From contig CAKAKS010000032.1 in NCBI GenBank assembly GCA_916700875.1, forward strand, positions 21,753,629-21,817,628: a DNA stretch of 64,000 bases. The letters are read 5' to 3'. The stretch comes from Sebastes aleutianus (taxonomy: Eukaryota; Chordata; Actinopteri; Perciformes; Sebastidae). The position numbers were made by a program, and so were the translations under genes. The notes beneath the pieces are model-generated. The model had not been told where the DNA came from, made no database searches, and was given only the letters and a program-made list of their open reading frames with translations. This document shows positions 13,263 to 25,690 of the stretch, in pieces; within the stretch, counting starts at the first letter, position 1, and each line of letters begins with the position of its first letter.

Positions 13263-13916
13263 GGTATAAAGTGAGACTATGTGACTTTTGGTAGAACAAA
13301 TAGTCCTCTCATTATTTTGTTTCTACAGCGTTACTTGGTCTGGTATGACCAGTTGGCTTATGGTGGCTAATGTTTAGAAGATTAGATGTTTCAAATGTCA
13401 GTTTGTGTACTTTTTTAACCCATCTCTATTTGTGTTACTGTCTGGCTAAATTTGAGCATTTGTCATTATTCCATAATTATTACTTGTAACCAAAGTGTCC
13501 ACTGTTCAGCAAAAGTTACATAGACTAGCTATAAAGAGTGGATTGTAAGGTACTGTGTGACATTTTAAAAATGTTAAACTGCAACACTGGGCAATTGTGG
13601 TAAACCCAGCTGGGGACGTTTGTAGCATCTTTCTCCTTCACTCCCTGTCCTCTCTCCATTATCTCTACCTAACAAAATGTGAAGTTGTGTCTTTTGCTGT
13701 TTATTCAGAAACTCGACCAAACACTGAACCCCAACAACAACAACTGTTACTTTAATGCCATGGTGAAAAGGCAGTCATGCTATTTGTGTCCACTGTCACT
13801 GCGGAAGTGCCCTCGAGCAAGGAGCAAGTCACTGCACCTCAGGTTGCTCCAGTGGTGAGGCCCTTCATGTGACTCTGAGTCCTCTGACCTGCATGTCTGC
13901 GGGGTATATGTATGTA

Positions 13917-13917
<1 letters not shown>

Positions 13918-13982
<65 letters not shown>
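13918..13982. repeat. (TG)n(AG)n compound microsatellite
   Basis: TG run to 13950 followed directly by 16 AG units. Confidence 0.98.
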
Positions 13983-13985
<3 letters not shown>

Positions 13986-14787
13986 TGTGCAGGAAGACAA
14001 ACTTCAGTTGCTAAATTGGTCAGTTATGTAATTGTCTGGTTCTACTTCTTATTTGTTTTCACCCTCCACATCATCATCTCTTCATCATCCTGTTTTTTTT
14101 CTTCCTGTTTGGCATCCATTCTTCTGGCAAGAACTGTGAGTACGTTCCAAATATTTTTTTAACCTTTAGTACATACTGTAGCTGCCCTTACTGTACTGCT
14201 GCATGCAGTACGCGTACAATTGGGACTTACTACTTCATCATAACATTGCGCCTTGACCTTTGACCCTTTCTGGATTGCAGGTCAGAATAGGTTGTTTTTG
14301 TGTATTTTCAAAATCTAAAGAAACAATCATGTTCTATATATTATGATTAGTATTACCTAAATTTAAAAAAATGCCATTAAAAATTGACCGAGCATGCTCT
14401 AATTGCGTAAGCCAAGGACCTGAATTGCCATCACATTTTAATTCGAAGCTATCAAAAATTCTATATTGACGATACAATCCCTTTCTGTGTAATGATGATT
14501 ATGTCATTTTCAAACAAACCCTCAAACACAACCTCCATCATAAAAGTCACTGAATTAAAAATTGCAACCAACTTTTCTTTATGTCTGTGCGGCTGTCTCT
14601 TCTGGTAAGTAATAGGCACCTGTTGAGCTCTGACAGGGCCATTGAGCTTGAGCGTATAATAGCAAAGCGATCTTGCTGATGACTGTTTTCAGCACCACGG
14701 ACAGCACGTCATCACAACTGAGTGTGAGAGGGATGAGGAAAAAAGAAGTAAGGAGGGAGGGGGAAAAAGAGAGACAAGACCTTATGG

Positions 14788-14840
14788 TAGATAGATAGAT
14801 AGATAGAGAGATGGAGAGATAGAGAAAGAGAGAGAGAGCT
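14788..14840. repeat. (GATA)n/(GA)n microsatellite
   Basis: Five GATA units followed by GA-rich sequence. Confidence 0.95.
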
Positions 14841-15289
14841 GGCCATGTCATTAGGGATTAGCCCAGTTCCACAGCTTGAGGCTTTCAGTGTCTGAGTGCT
14901 CTTGTCCTCACACAGACACACACACACACACATGCATCCAGCAGCAGCAGCACAGTGTGTTGCCTCACTGTTTGTGTGGGGCAATAGATGAATAGATAAG
15001 ACAACAAAGAGGCAGACAAGGCTGGGATTCATTTAAAATATTTCTTTGGAAAAAAGCTTATTTCATGATCATATTACACCATACACCTTTATAGAGTATC
15101 ATCCGGACAACTCTATACCTCTCCATCTCTCTTTTTCCTCTCCTTTCCACAGCATAAAGACAATAAGTTTCACCATCTTTGTTTCTGACACACCTAAAAC
15201 ACACACAATCCATAACAAGCACATGCTCTCACCTGCAAAAATCACTTAATTAAAGCGTCCCACCCTCTTTTGAGTGGAGTCTTCCTTCC

Positions 15290-16020
15290 TGTACTCTCCT
15301 CGACCCTCCAAACGGAGCCTGCTGCTGCAGCTCTCTCTATAGTCCCGATGGGAGAAGAGACACCCGCCCTAAAACTCTCTCTTTCTTTCCTTCTATCTCT
15401 CTCTCTCTCACGCAAAGACGCACACCGTTATTAAAGGTGAGCTGCTTGCGCATACAGGAAGGGACCGACATTTCCGTCCAGCATCACCTCTACGAGCACG
15501 CACGTAATGCGCCATCGCTCATGAAAAAAACTGCACAAAGGAAGACAACAAAAAAAAGGGGGAGGAGGAGGAGTGATATGGGAGTCACTGAGGGGTGATC
15601 TAGTTGGAGATAAAGGAGGGAATGATGAGAGGGAGAGAGAAAAGTGGTGGAAAAAACACTCACTGTGGCACGGCCGGATTAAAGGATGCCCATGTCGGGA
15701 TGCTGCAGTCGGTCACCATGCAGCAGGCGCAGCATCAGCATCAGCAGCAGCATCTCCGGGCTGCGCGCTGCATCAGCTGGAGACAGCGCGAGGGAGGGGG
15801 GAGGGAGGAGGAGAGGGAGGAGGGTGAGGCTGATGATGTAAAAAGCTTTAAATCATTCAGGAGCCCGCTGCACGACATGTGACCGTCGACACGGTGAATT
15901 ATCATCCGGTTTATTTCCTGATCGCCCCTCGACCGACCGAGGAGACACCGAGCTGACCAGACGGAGTTGTTCCAGCCCAGCCCCCCCTGTGATTTCTACT
16001 GATCCAACCATCACAGGAGG
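15290..16020. promoter_or_regulatory. GC/CpG-richer island, candidate promoter or first exon
   Basis: Contrasts with the AT-rich flanks: CpG dinucleotides recur, with CT-rich and GGAG-rich tracts on opposite strands and a donor-like AAAGGTGAGC at 15433. A plus-strand frame from 15700 reads MLQSVTMQQAQHQHQQQHLR and ends at TGA about 15880; it has no recognisable domain. No downstream exon was found, so promoter function is an inference. Confidence 0.35.
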
Positions 16021-16232
16021 ATTAGCACTGCCCCGATCATGTTCTCTTTATATGATGGTCCACCGTACTTATTTTTTACTAGCTTACTGATTCATGCAGT
16101 TTTATTATGTTATGTCATACCCATCTAACATTGAATTGAACAAAATGTACTGTATATTAATAAATGCCTATACTTTACAGAAGGGATGTAATTCAGTGAA
16201 AGAACAAAATAAACAATTGTTTGTGCCAAATA

Positions 16233-17347
16233 ACACCCAATTCAACCGTTATCAGGCCATTAGATAGGTGTTATCAGTCGCTATATAAGCCCCATAGATG
16301 TGGGTCAGTAGGGGTCTACTACGTTGTAAAAGTGGAAGCGAAACTTAAAAGCAACACGTTCTTACTCATTGTAAAACTGAATAAAACGTTATGTTTTGAA
16401 CACAAATGAAAATGCTTCTTTAGGTTTAGGCAACAAAACTACAACTTATTTAGGTTTAGGAAGCAAAACTACAACTTCTTTAGGTTTCGGCCAACAAAAC
16501 CATTTTTTCTAGTATAGGGGAAAACATTGTATTTTGGCTCAAAATAACTACGTTTCAAAAGTGAAAATGAAACTTAACAGTTGTGAACCCAAAAGACAAC
16601 TACACATTGTTGGTTTCACATGGGATGCGGATCCCGGTGTCCTGGGCGACCCTATGTGTCCCATCCATAGCCCCCGACCTCCACCCCATATGTTTCATGC
16701 TGCCTATACTGTATACAGCGCCTGACTTCCGCTTCTGCTCCTATCATAATTACAACTGTCACTAGAGGTCTTCTGCTCCTGTCATAATTAATACAGACGC
16801 TAGACGTCGCTGTCGTCTTCTTTTATACTTTCTTTCAGTGGTCTACTGCGTGAATAGAGTGCTCCAAGGATGACGTATTTTTGTAGGCCAACCGGGAAGT
16901 TAGCACCGCTCTGGGTTCCCTCGACAAAAAGCCAATGGGATTTTACTATCGGGTTTTGGATTATTGCAGAAAATACTTATGATACTTACACGTTTTGTCA
17001 CGTAAAATAATCTTCACAAATGAGCACCATTTTTATGATCTTTGAGCCGTGAAAGCAATCGCCAGAAGTAAAAAGCTAATGTTAGGCAATAAACCAACTA
17101 CACCACGGTCACATGAACACAAGTATACACAACGAGGCTGTAAAGACGGACGAATCGGCATGATGACCTTTAGTAGAGGCAACCGCCTTTTTTAAGACAC
17201 ATAAAGGCTTCAAAAGTGTTCCTGTAGCACTCTATAGATGATAAAAGCTACGAGTGGGTGTAGTAGGCCCCTATTGACCTACATCTATGGTACATATAGT
17301 GACGGATAACACCTATTTAATAGCCTGACAACGGTCTAATTGGCGAA
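16233..17347. mobile_element. 1.1-kb long-TIR element with nested family C copy
   Basis: About 90 bp at the left end (ACCGTTATCAGGCCATTAGA, ATAGATGTGGGTCAGTAGGG) returns inverted at 17255-17347. Inside are three TTAGGTTTxGGxxAACAAAAC repeats (16421-16500) and a complete family C copy. Confidence 0.85.
16852..17238. mobile_element. Miniature element family C, copy 2 (inverted, nested)
   Basis: Ends GAATAGAGTGCTCCAAGGAT and CCTGTAGCACTCTATAG. The reverse complement follows 8101-8690 with internal deletions. Confidence 0.87.
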
Positions 17348-18130
17348 ATATAAGCTATTATGATAACAATTTTTAAAAAGGATTTCACATAGGCTTAACG
17401 TGAGAGAAAAAACGGGGTTTAATCATCCTCACCCTTGTTGTAAATACACAAAAAACAACAAAACGATTTATGTTAACAAGCTTTGTGGTTTGTCCTCAGT
17501 CACCTTAGCGGTTAAGGTGAGTGGCGAACCACACTTTGCTCTTTTACCGTTTCACTCGATGTGTTATTCTCCCACCTCACCATATAATTTGTCTGGTAAT
17601 TGCTTTACAGTCATGTTGCAGATCAATAGGTTGGGATGCCACACAAAGCTGCAGCTACAAATCATCCACACCACTGTAAAGTGGATGGTACTATAGGTCA
17701 CACAGGACATGTCTGTCAAACATAATGATGTCAGATTTAGACAGCTATTGGGCATTTTCTAGGCATGTGACATTTTCCACGGATCCAATGACTTAAGGGG
17801 GTCTTGGAACAAGATTGGTGTTTAATATCACAATGGGGGGAATGCATCCCTACAGTCCACCATTAATTTCCAGGCAGAGAGAGTCCGCTAAATTATTAAG
17901 CCTGTGCTGGTGTCTGATCAAATATTCAGCAGATGGCCATGTTATTTGCCATAGATAGTATTTATGTCAGCTGCATTGTGACACCACACACATTTTCATC
18001 TGTGTGGTTTCAATGCAGTGCTTTATGTGTTCATGTATTCGCTCTGACAGACTGTGCCTTTAATCCAGCATAGAGGTAGACGGTAGACATTTCAGAGGCA
18101 TTTTATCAAATCCAACCTCTTGCTTTCATA

Positions 18131-18345
18131 CAGACGTAGGCAAAATTGTTGGTACCCTTCCGTTAAAGAAAGAAAAACCCACAATAGTCACTGAAATAAC
18201 TTGAAACTGACAAAAGTAATAATAAATAAAAATTTACTGAAAATTAACTAATGAAAATCAGACATTGTTTTTGAATTGTGGTTCAACAGAATCATTTTAA
18301 AAAACAAACTAATGAAACTGGCCTGGACAAAAATGATGGTACCCC
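18131..18345 (+). repeat. Left terminal inverted repeat of the Tc1 element
   Basis: Pairs with 19538-19751. The outer end reads CAGACGTAGGC and the inner end AAAATGATGGTACCC. Transposase binding sites would be expected at both ends of this repeat, but I did not delimit them. Confidence 0.93.
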
Positions 18346-18511
18346 TAGAAAAGATGTAAAATAATGTGACCATAGGGACATGTTAAACTAAGGTGTGTCC
18401 TGTAAATAGCATCACAGGTATCTTCAAACTTGTAATCAGTCAGTCTGCCTATTTAAAGGATGAAAAGTAGTCACTGTGCTGTTTGGTATCATGGTGTGTA
18501 CCACACTGAAC

Positions 18512-19532
18512 ATGGACCACAGAAAGCTAAGGAGAGAGTTGTCTCAGGAGATCAGAAAGAACATTATAGACCTTCATGTTAAAGGTAAAGGCTATAAGAC
18601 CATCTCCAAGCAGCCTGATGTTCCTGTGACTACAGCTGCACATATTATTCAGAAGTTTAAGGTCCATGGGACTGTAGCCAACCTCCCTGGACGTGGCCGC
18701 AAGGGGAAAATTGATGACATATTGAAGAGACGGATAATACGAATGGTAACCAAAGAGCCCAGAACAACTGCCAAAGAGATTAGAGGTGAACTCCAAGGTC
18801 AAGGTACATCAGTGTCAGATCGCACCATCCGTCACTGTTTGAGCCAAAGTGGACTTAATGGAAGACAACCGAGGAGGACACCAAATCATAAAAAAGCGAG
18901 ACTGGAATTTGCCAAAATGCATATTGACAAGCCACAAAGCTTCTGGGAGAATGTCCTTTGGACAGATGAGACAAAACTGGAGCTTTTTGGCAAGTCACAT
19001 CAGCTCTATGTTCACACACGCAAAAATGAAGCATCCAAAGAAAAGAACACTGTACCTAATGTGAAACATGGAGGAGGCTCGGTTATGTTATGGGGCTGCT
19101 TTGCTGCATCTGGCACAGGGTGTCTTGAATCTGTGCAGGGTGCAATGAAATCTCAAGACTATCAAGGCATTCTGGAGCGAAATGTGCTGCCCAGTGTCAG
19201 AAAGCTTGGTCTCAGTTGCAGGTCATGGGTCCTCAAACAGGATAATGACCCAAAACACAGCTAAAAACACCCAAGAATGGCTAAGAACAAAACATTGGAC
19301 TATTCTGAAGTGGCCTTCTATGAGCCCTGATCTAAATCCTATTGAACATCTGTGGAAGGAGCTGAAACATGCAGTCTGGAGAAGGCACCCTTCAAACCTG
19401 AGACAGCTGGAGCAGTTTGCTCACGAGGAGTGGGCCAACATACCTGTCGACAGGTGCAGAAGTCTCATTGAGAGTTACAGAAATCACTTGATTGCAGTGA
19501 TTGCCTCAAAAGGTTGTGCAACAAAATATTAA
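18512..19532 (+). pseudogene. Tc1-family DD34E transposase, one frameshift
   Basis: The frame from ATG 18512 (MDHRKLRRELSQEIRKNIID) encodes the paired-type helix-turn-helix DNA-binding region, a GRGRKGKI AT-hook/NLS-like link, then the catalytic domain: WTDETKLELF (first Asp), GGGSVMLWGC (glycine-rich box) and QDNDPKH (second Asp). Just after this, at 19256-19262, the frame stops at TAA 19262. The rest continues in another frame from KNTQEWLRTK through MSPDLNPIEHLWKELK (catalytic Glu) to CATKY and the stop at 19530. The Asp-Glu spacing fits DD34E. The break is explained by loss of two bases in the CACACA-like run at ACAAAACACAGCT. Total length (about 340 codons) is normal for Tc1. A more upstream ATG at 18491 is possible. 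The region near RTPNHKK looks a few residues short compared with relatives. The copy is therefore probably not autonomous. Confidence 0.94.
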
Positions 19533-19537
19533 GTTAA

Positions 19538-19751
19538 GGGTACCATCATTTTTGTCTAGGCCAGTTTCATTAGTTTGTTTTTTTAAATGATTCTGCTGAA
19601 CCATAATTCAAAAACAATAGCTGATTTTCATTAGTTCATTTTCAGTGAATTTTTATTTATTATTACTTTTGTCAGTTTCAAGTTATTTCAGTGACCATTG
19701 TTGGTTTTTCTTTCTTTAACGGAAGGGTACCAACAATTCTGCCTACGTCTG
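19538..19751 (-). repeat. Right terminal inverted repeat of the Tc1 element
   Basis: Inverted copy of 18131-18345, ending GCCTACGTCTG immediately before the target TA. Confidence 0.93.
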
Positions 19752-19775
19752 TATGTCCATTGCAGTAGGGCTATT

Positions 19776-20360
19776 GCCATAGACTGTATATAAGAAGTGG
19801 ACATAGTCACCGTGACGTCCCCCATTGGTTTCGGCATTTTGGCCATCGCCATCTTGGTTTTTGACCGTCGTCATCTTGGTTTTTTGCAACCAGAAGTGAC
19901 ACAAGAGGGTGAAGCTAAGTACAACCGAACGCTGACATTGTAGGCAATCAAAATGTTAAAATTAAATTTCATGAACTAAAAACACACTGTGAAAGGGTTA
20001 ATGTTCTAAGACGAAAACACAGACAACTCCCAGACCGGACAACACTTTGGTAGCGTCCTGTCAATCACAAGCTATTTGACTCTAAATGGGACCATAATTT
20101 ACTAAATGAACATCATGCTGTATTGAAGAAGACTTGAAACTAGCAATTGAGACCATAAACTCATGTTTACAATGTTTACTGAGGTAATAAATCAAGTGAG
20201 AAGTAGGCTCATTTTATAATAGACTTCTATACAATCAAACTTCTTTTTGCAACCACAGGAGTCGCCCCCCGCTGCCGGTTAGAAAGAATACAAGTTTAAG
20301 GCACTTCCGCATTGGCTTCACTTCTCAGACCCCGGAGTTGTCCGCTGGCTGGAGGCAACA
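19776..20360 (-). repeat. Dispersed repeat family B, copy 2
   Basis: Inverted copy of the 437-880 family, starting GACTGTATATAAGAAGTGGA and ending near TTCACTTCTCAGACC. It begins only about 25 bp beyond the Tc1 transposon. Confidence 0.88.
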
Positions 20361-21730
20361 TTTTCAAACAACTCATGGAGCTAACGTTAGTGTAATTCTC
20401 TAGCTAGCTATTGCTGATAAAAATCTGCCAGTGTCATTTCAGTCTGTAAAATTGCTTTTTCTGCCTCAAGGACCCATTGCTAAAGAAAAATAATTAAGAA
20501 TTGAGTGGTAAATCTGCCACTGTTATCATTGTTAACTGCATATGGGCCGTGCAAGAATGGAAAGCTTGACAGGCACAGGGAGTGGAGATTTGCACAAGTT
20601 CAACTGACGATGAAAGGAATTAATTTTGTTAAAATAACATAAAACAAAGCTCAATTTGTTGCGAGACAAGCAAGTGCTGTTTGTACACTGTAAATACAAG
20701 TATACATCTACTACTTGCTGTGCTCCCACAGCGGTACGCTGGCGTGTTTGATACCATCATGGCTGCAGCTCTGTTGTTGTTTCTTTTATTCGCAGATTTT
20801 TCCATCCATTGCTAAATGTCAGTTACCCCGCAGTCCAGCGGCTGTGGGAGTTTCTGTGAATGTGTGTGTGACTGAGAGATGACTCACTATCTCTGCGCCC
20901 TAAGCAGAGAGACAGCCGTGAGACCTGAGTGCCACTACCCATAATTCAACACTGTCTGATGAGGTCAGCGGGCTACAGGGTAGGAGTGACCCCAAATATC
21001 TGTCAGATCTGAACCTGCAAGAGTGCACACACACACACACACTCTGCTTCCTCATATGTCAGATGAGAGTAGGGTCAATACCTCTACCACACATATGTAA
21101 GTGAGGTTTGACCATTAACACACCGCACTGGTTGTCAACGTGTTGATGGTGGTCTGTGTGCACATTTAGGAACGCACGTGTATCTTAAAATGAACATGTG
21201 CTGCTACACTTTTGTGTGAATCTAATAGATTTATTGAATATCATATTTCTACCCTGTAACTAACCTGCCTTTTCATACCTCATCATAATAAATGCTCCGT
21301 ATTCACACGCTATCAAAACTCTATATCCAACTCAACAGTCTCTCTTCCATCCATGTCAGCCTGCTCGGCTCCGCTCTATAACAGGCATGTATTATTCAAC
21401 ACATGTAGAAGTAGCCTCCCTCCCTCCCTCTCTGCTACTCCCGCTGCCACATCGGTGGTAGAGGAGGATGGCGGGAGGAGAACTGAGGGGGGGGGCTTTT
21501 TGAAGAAAGGGTTCAAGACAGGAAAAGAGCAAAGGCCAAATGAAGAGAGAAAGCAAGATAAATGGGAAGGTGGTGAGTTAAGAGACAGAGATGAGACGGA
21601 GGGAGAGCAGCAGCAACAGAATGATAAAAAGAGTATAGAAAGGTTAATAAAGAGGGCAACACAGACAAACAGGGATAGATTGAGCAAGGTGTTTTTTTTT
21701 CTATTTTTAACAAGTTGGTTGTGAAGTTTC
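20361..21730. other. Gene-free interval
   Basis: Purine-rich 21430-21690 opens long frames on both strands by composition. No recognisable gene. Confidence 0.6.
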
Positions 21731-22267
21731 TTAAAGGGACAGTATGTACGATTTGGTGACATCTAGTGGTGTGGATGCAGATTGCAACTGAGTACCCCTC
21801 CGCTCACTCCTCCCTTTCAAAGACTGCAGTAACACGACCCGCCGAGTGCAAACGGTAACGCCGTTCGCCTCTCTCAGAGGCCATCCTTACCATAATAACA
21901 CTACTTTAGGAGCAACAGGAGTCAGATGGTAGCTGGCGGTACCACGGTTTTGCCCTCTGTGGCTCATCTTTACCGTAGTTTCGGAGAAATATGCTGGTCT
22001 TCAGGTAACATAAAACACAAAAGGCTTTTTAGGAGCCAGTGTTTGGTTTGTCCGTTCTCTGATACTGTAGAAACATGGCAGGGCAACATTGCGGACTCCC
22101 TGAGGAGGACACGCTCCCTGTGTAGATATGAAGGGCTCATTCTGAGCTAACGAAAACACAACGATTCTTAGTTTCAGGTGATTATACAATAATGAAAACA
22201 TAGTTATGAATATTATATTCCATTTCTGCTAATAGATCCCCTGAAATGGTACACACTGTTCCTTTAA
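21731..22267. mobile_element. 537-bp TTAA-ended miniature element
   Basis: The ends TTAAAGGGACAGTATGTACG and ACACACTGTTCCTTTAA are inverted copies and both finish in TTAA. No coding capacity. Confidence 0.85.
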
Positions 22268-22688
22268 GGACACTGCAGTCCTGTCTTTCTTTGAGTCCTT
22301 CTGTCTTTCTTCAGTCTGCACTGCAGGACCTGATTTAGAAGATGATACCTAAAGATAAACTCAATCTTTCATCCTACAGTGAAACAAAGTAGCTTTCCCC
22401 CCCGAGATCTTAAAATGATGCCAAGAGGAGCTTAAAACGGTCTTGTTTTATTTATTTGAATTGAAAGATAAAGTGCCATTATCTAACTGCTGTTTCAGAA
22501 GCCTAAGAAATCCAGGAAGACTAAAGTTAATCTTAATGGTCTGATGCTGAATGGATATTGTTGGAGATTTGGGGCAATCTAAGCGTAGTCTTTATTAAAT
22601 TAGTAAAGAAGAGGCCAGACCAATATCCCATTTCCAGAAACCTTATTGATCCCTCAGATATTGCTGCATTGTCCATTTGCTTGTTTAC

Positions 22689-23102
22689 AGACACTAGCTG
22701 CTGGTGAATATAGTGGAGCATTTAGCATCTAAAGAGCCAGATATTTCCCTCAGGAGTTGGTAGAGACCAAAAACAGAGCTAAAAGAGAGTGAATATAGGA
22801 CTTGCATTTGCCAGTTGGCCAGAAACGTGACTCCAGATCAATTGGCAATCTACGGGTCTGAAAAGTGAAGCCAATGAGGCTTCAAAACGGCAGTCCACAA
22901 ACCAATGGATAACGTCACGGTGACTACGTCCACGTCTTATATACAGTCAATGCTCCAAATTAATGTTAACGTTGCCCTGTAACTGCTGGATGTGTAAATA
23001 AGCAACTGTTTGCTAATAAGTTTAGCATATCAACTTAACGTCAATTATGTGTTCAGGACTTGTTTCTGCTGACGCCAAGTGGCTTAAAAAAATCTGTTAT
23101 TG
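22689..23102 (+). repeat. Dispersed repeat family A, interrupted by family B
   Basis: Same order of blocks as 12893-13262, but about 110 bp of family B replaces continuous sequence in the middle, at the point where the other copy reads ACTCCAAATGAATGCC. Confidence 0.8.
22853..22958 (+). repeat. Dispersed repeat family B, deleted copy 3
   Basis: The two ends of family B (GGTCTGAAAAGTGAAGCC and GTCCACGTCTTATATACAGT) are joined with most of the interior missing. It lies inside a copy of family A. Confidence 0.82.
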
Positions 23103-24390
23103 ACGGTTTTAGGTTCAATTTTAGATTAGGTTGAATATCAGAAGTTCTGCCACTGAAAACTATACTAAATGTCATGGTTCTTTAAACATCGTGTTTCTCA
23201 GTGTCTTGTGCTGTCCATCTCCTTTGACACCTAAACAAGCTAAAACTAATCTTGTTAAGCCTGTGCAATTACAATCGGACACAGGCTTGGTCTGCGAAAG
23301 GCAAAACCCAGAGAGACCCACACCGCTAATTGGCAGCGCTGTGAGTTAATGCCACGGTTTGTGGAGTCTCTTTGAGGCACCGCGGGTCCCGTCCCATGAT
23401 CCTCTGCAGCTCTTTTGAGGTCTGCCATTCCCACAAGGCGTTCGCTCCACGGATGGGGTCATTAGCGCCGGCCTCCACCGGTGCTTCGGCTCACCAGCTG
23501 CACACCCACCCACACACACACACACACAACAGGGCCAATAAACAGCTTCTGTAGTACAGCAGGAACAGACAAGCAACTCTGTGCAGCTGGAACCAAACCA
23601 GCCTGATAGCGTGTGTGTATGTGTGTGTGTGATACTGTGAATGTGCATCGATTGGAGTGTGTTTAAATGGGGTGTATTTGTTTCAGAGGTGATTAACAGC
23701 ATGATCTGCTTCCACCTCAGGAGCGAGAGAGCTGACTTCAACAGTGCATTTAGACAAATGTCTCCCTGTATGGAGGTAATTCAGCCAAGAGGAAATTGCC
23801 GAGCCTGTTCACTCCTTAAAATGTTACAAGGATGGAAGAGAGATGAGGAGAGATTTAGAAATGGAACGTGATGAAGAAGCAAAAACACAAACTTGAAGTA
23901 TTAGAGAGCATCTTGAACTTTCTTTCGGCAGAATAAAAAAAAAGCATTACTAATTGTCTTTCCTGCAGGAAGAAGCACACACGTGCAACCCTGTGTGCGT
24001 ACACACTACACACACTTGACAATATCTACTGCAGTATCTGCACTGGATGAACAGATGTTCCTGTTGCAGCTTCCCTGCATCACATTCCTCTCACTTCCCT
24101 TTAGCTGTCTCCTCATCATTCTCCATCTCCTATTCTCTCTCTCTCTCACACACACACTATCGATGTACTTTGTACATTTCCCAGCTGATATCTCAGATCT
24201 ATTCTCATACACCGGGTTCAGCTTCAAATGCAGCGCAGACAGAGCAAGTGTGTGAATTTCTAAAATGAGCTTGCAGCTGCTGAAAACCTTGTATCTCCAT
24301 GTAGTCGGTTTTTAAGAGGTGAGAAGAGCGGCCTCATTTTCTGACAGATCAGTTTGAGTCCAGACTGGTTTCTAAAGGGATTCAACTAAT

Positions 24391-24423
<33 letters not shown>

Positions 24424-24914
24424 GTCAGGTTCATCCTAATTGCCTTCAGCATTCTGAAATGTAGATGATCTGAGATAACACAGATATCTACAGAGCCCCT
24501 GAGGGGGTAACCATGGTAACTGTGTGTGTGTGTGTGTGTGTGTTGGCATTGAATACACGTGCAGGTATGTAGAAGTGTGTCAGCCAGTTACTTGTTGTCC
24601 ATGGGATGTACCACTTTGGTAATTATGTAATTATCAAATAATAATGATCAACTTTACGTGCTTTAAATCTAGTGTGTGTGTGTGTGTGATTAACATACAC
24701 ACATAATCACACACACACACACGTAAAGAGAAGAAGGTAGAGTATTTATCTTTGTTGTTATACTAAATACATGGTGTCCGATTGGCTGCAGATTTAATCT
24801 GGTTTACTGTCGTAGTCTTCTCAGCGTCTGTGTGTGCAGCAAAATCATCCTTACTCTAGACATTTAGTCTAGTTTTGAGCCTTAACATCATTACAAAGTA
24901 TTTAAAAGCAATAC

Positions 24915-25150
24915 CGAATCACAATCAGAAATACTTTATTGATCCCAGAAGGGAAATTGGGACGTTACCGTTGCTCTTATATAAAAGCATAAAGAAATAT
25001 AAGAAAATAGAAATAAAGGAGTATGTAACATATAATTGTGTGCATAATGCTATAATATATGTAACAGAATATATGTAGAGAATATAAATAAGAATAAGAA
25101 ATATATACAAATATGTGCATCAGACACATACAATATATAACCACAGTGTA
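24915..25150 (-). mobile_element. Retroposon 3' tail (minus strand)
   Basis: The reverse complement of 24920-24962 reads CCCTTCTGGGATCAATAAAG followed by TATTTCTGATTG, a tail widely seen at fish retroposon ends. The AT-rich sequence beyond is probably the body; its limit is approximate. Confidence 0.5.
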
Positions 25151-25575
25151 AATAAGTAAGTACAGGGGTAGAAGTCAAACTGAGTGTACTTGCAGTGTGA
25201 CTATGGTCCATTTATATTCTACAGAACAGAAAGTGAAGTCAAGTAGAAACATTTTGGAAGGTGCGATATTCAAAGGTTATATTGATAACATTTTTATGTT
25301 GACGAAAAAATAATACATCCACAGAGCGTTTAGAAAGGTGCCGAATAAAGTTATTGCTTTTCCTCAACAAAAAATTATCTGTCATATAATCATTTAAAAA
25401 AAAATGTTGGTATCTCTGTGTCGTCAGTGATCAAGTTGCCAGTTAGTGTGGAAAAAAAAGGATAAATGGCTGAGTTTGACACTGGTGTCTCCATCAGGCT
25501 GCAGAATAAGTGATTATTTACCGTGAAAACAACTAAACCTAACCAAGTAAACCTAAAAACTAAGTAAACCTACAT

Positions 25576-25690
25576 TGGAAGTTCATTTTGAAAAGAGACT
25601 ATATGCACGTAATGAGCAGAAACTGTACGTTTCCTGTGAACATAGAAGTTTATTTTGAAAAGACATGCATGTAACGAGTGGAAACTGACA
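25576..25690 (+). repeat. Two tandem units of about 60 bp
   Basis: GAAGTTCATTTTGAAAAGAG at about 25580 and GAAGTTTATTTTGAAAAGAC at about 25646, each followed by ATGCAxGTAAxGAG and GAAACTG. Upstream CTAAACCTAACCAAGTAAACC suggests this belongs to the TTAGGTTTAGG-containing repeats. Confidence 0.75.

Larger units (their letters stand above)
13263..15289. other. Gene-free interval with microsatellites
   Basis: Contains the TG/AG and GATA/GA runs listed above. No exon recognised. Confidence 0.6.
18131..19751 (+). mobile_element. Tc1-family DNA transposon, nearly complete, 1621 bp
   Basis: Flanked by TA at 18129-18130 and 19752-19753. The termini CAGACGTAGGCAAAATTG and its inverse begin inverted repeats of about 215 bp (18131-18345 and 19538-19751) that differ at roughly a dozen positions by eye, implying a fairly recent insertion. 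The long terminal repeats around a central transposase reading frame fit the IR/DR group of fish Tc1 elements. Internal coding sequence is described separately. Confidence 0.96.

Noticed and set aside
18527..18802. Minus-strand frame across the Tc1 transposase
   Set aside because: Antisense shadow of the transposase.
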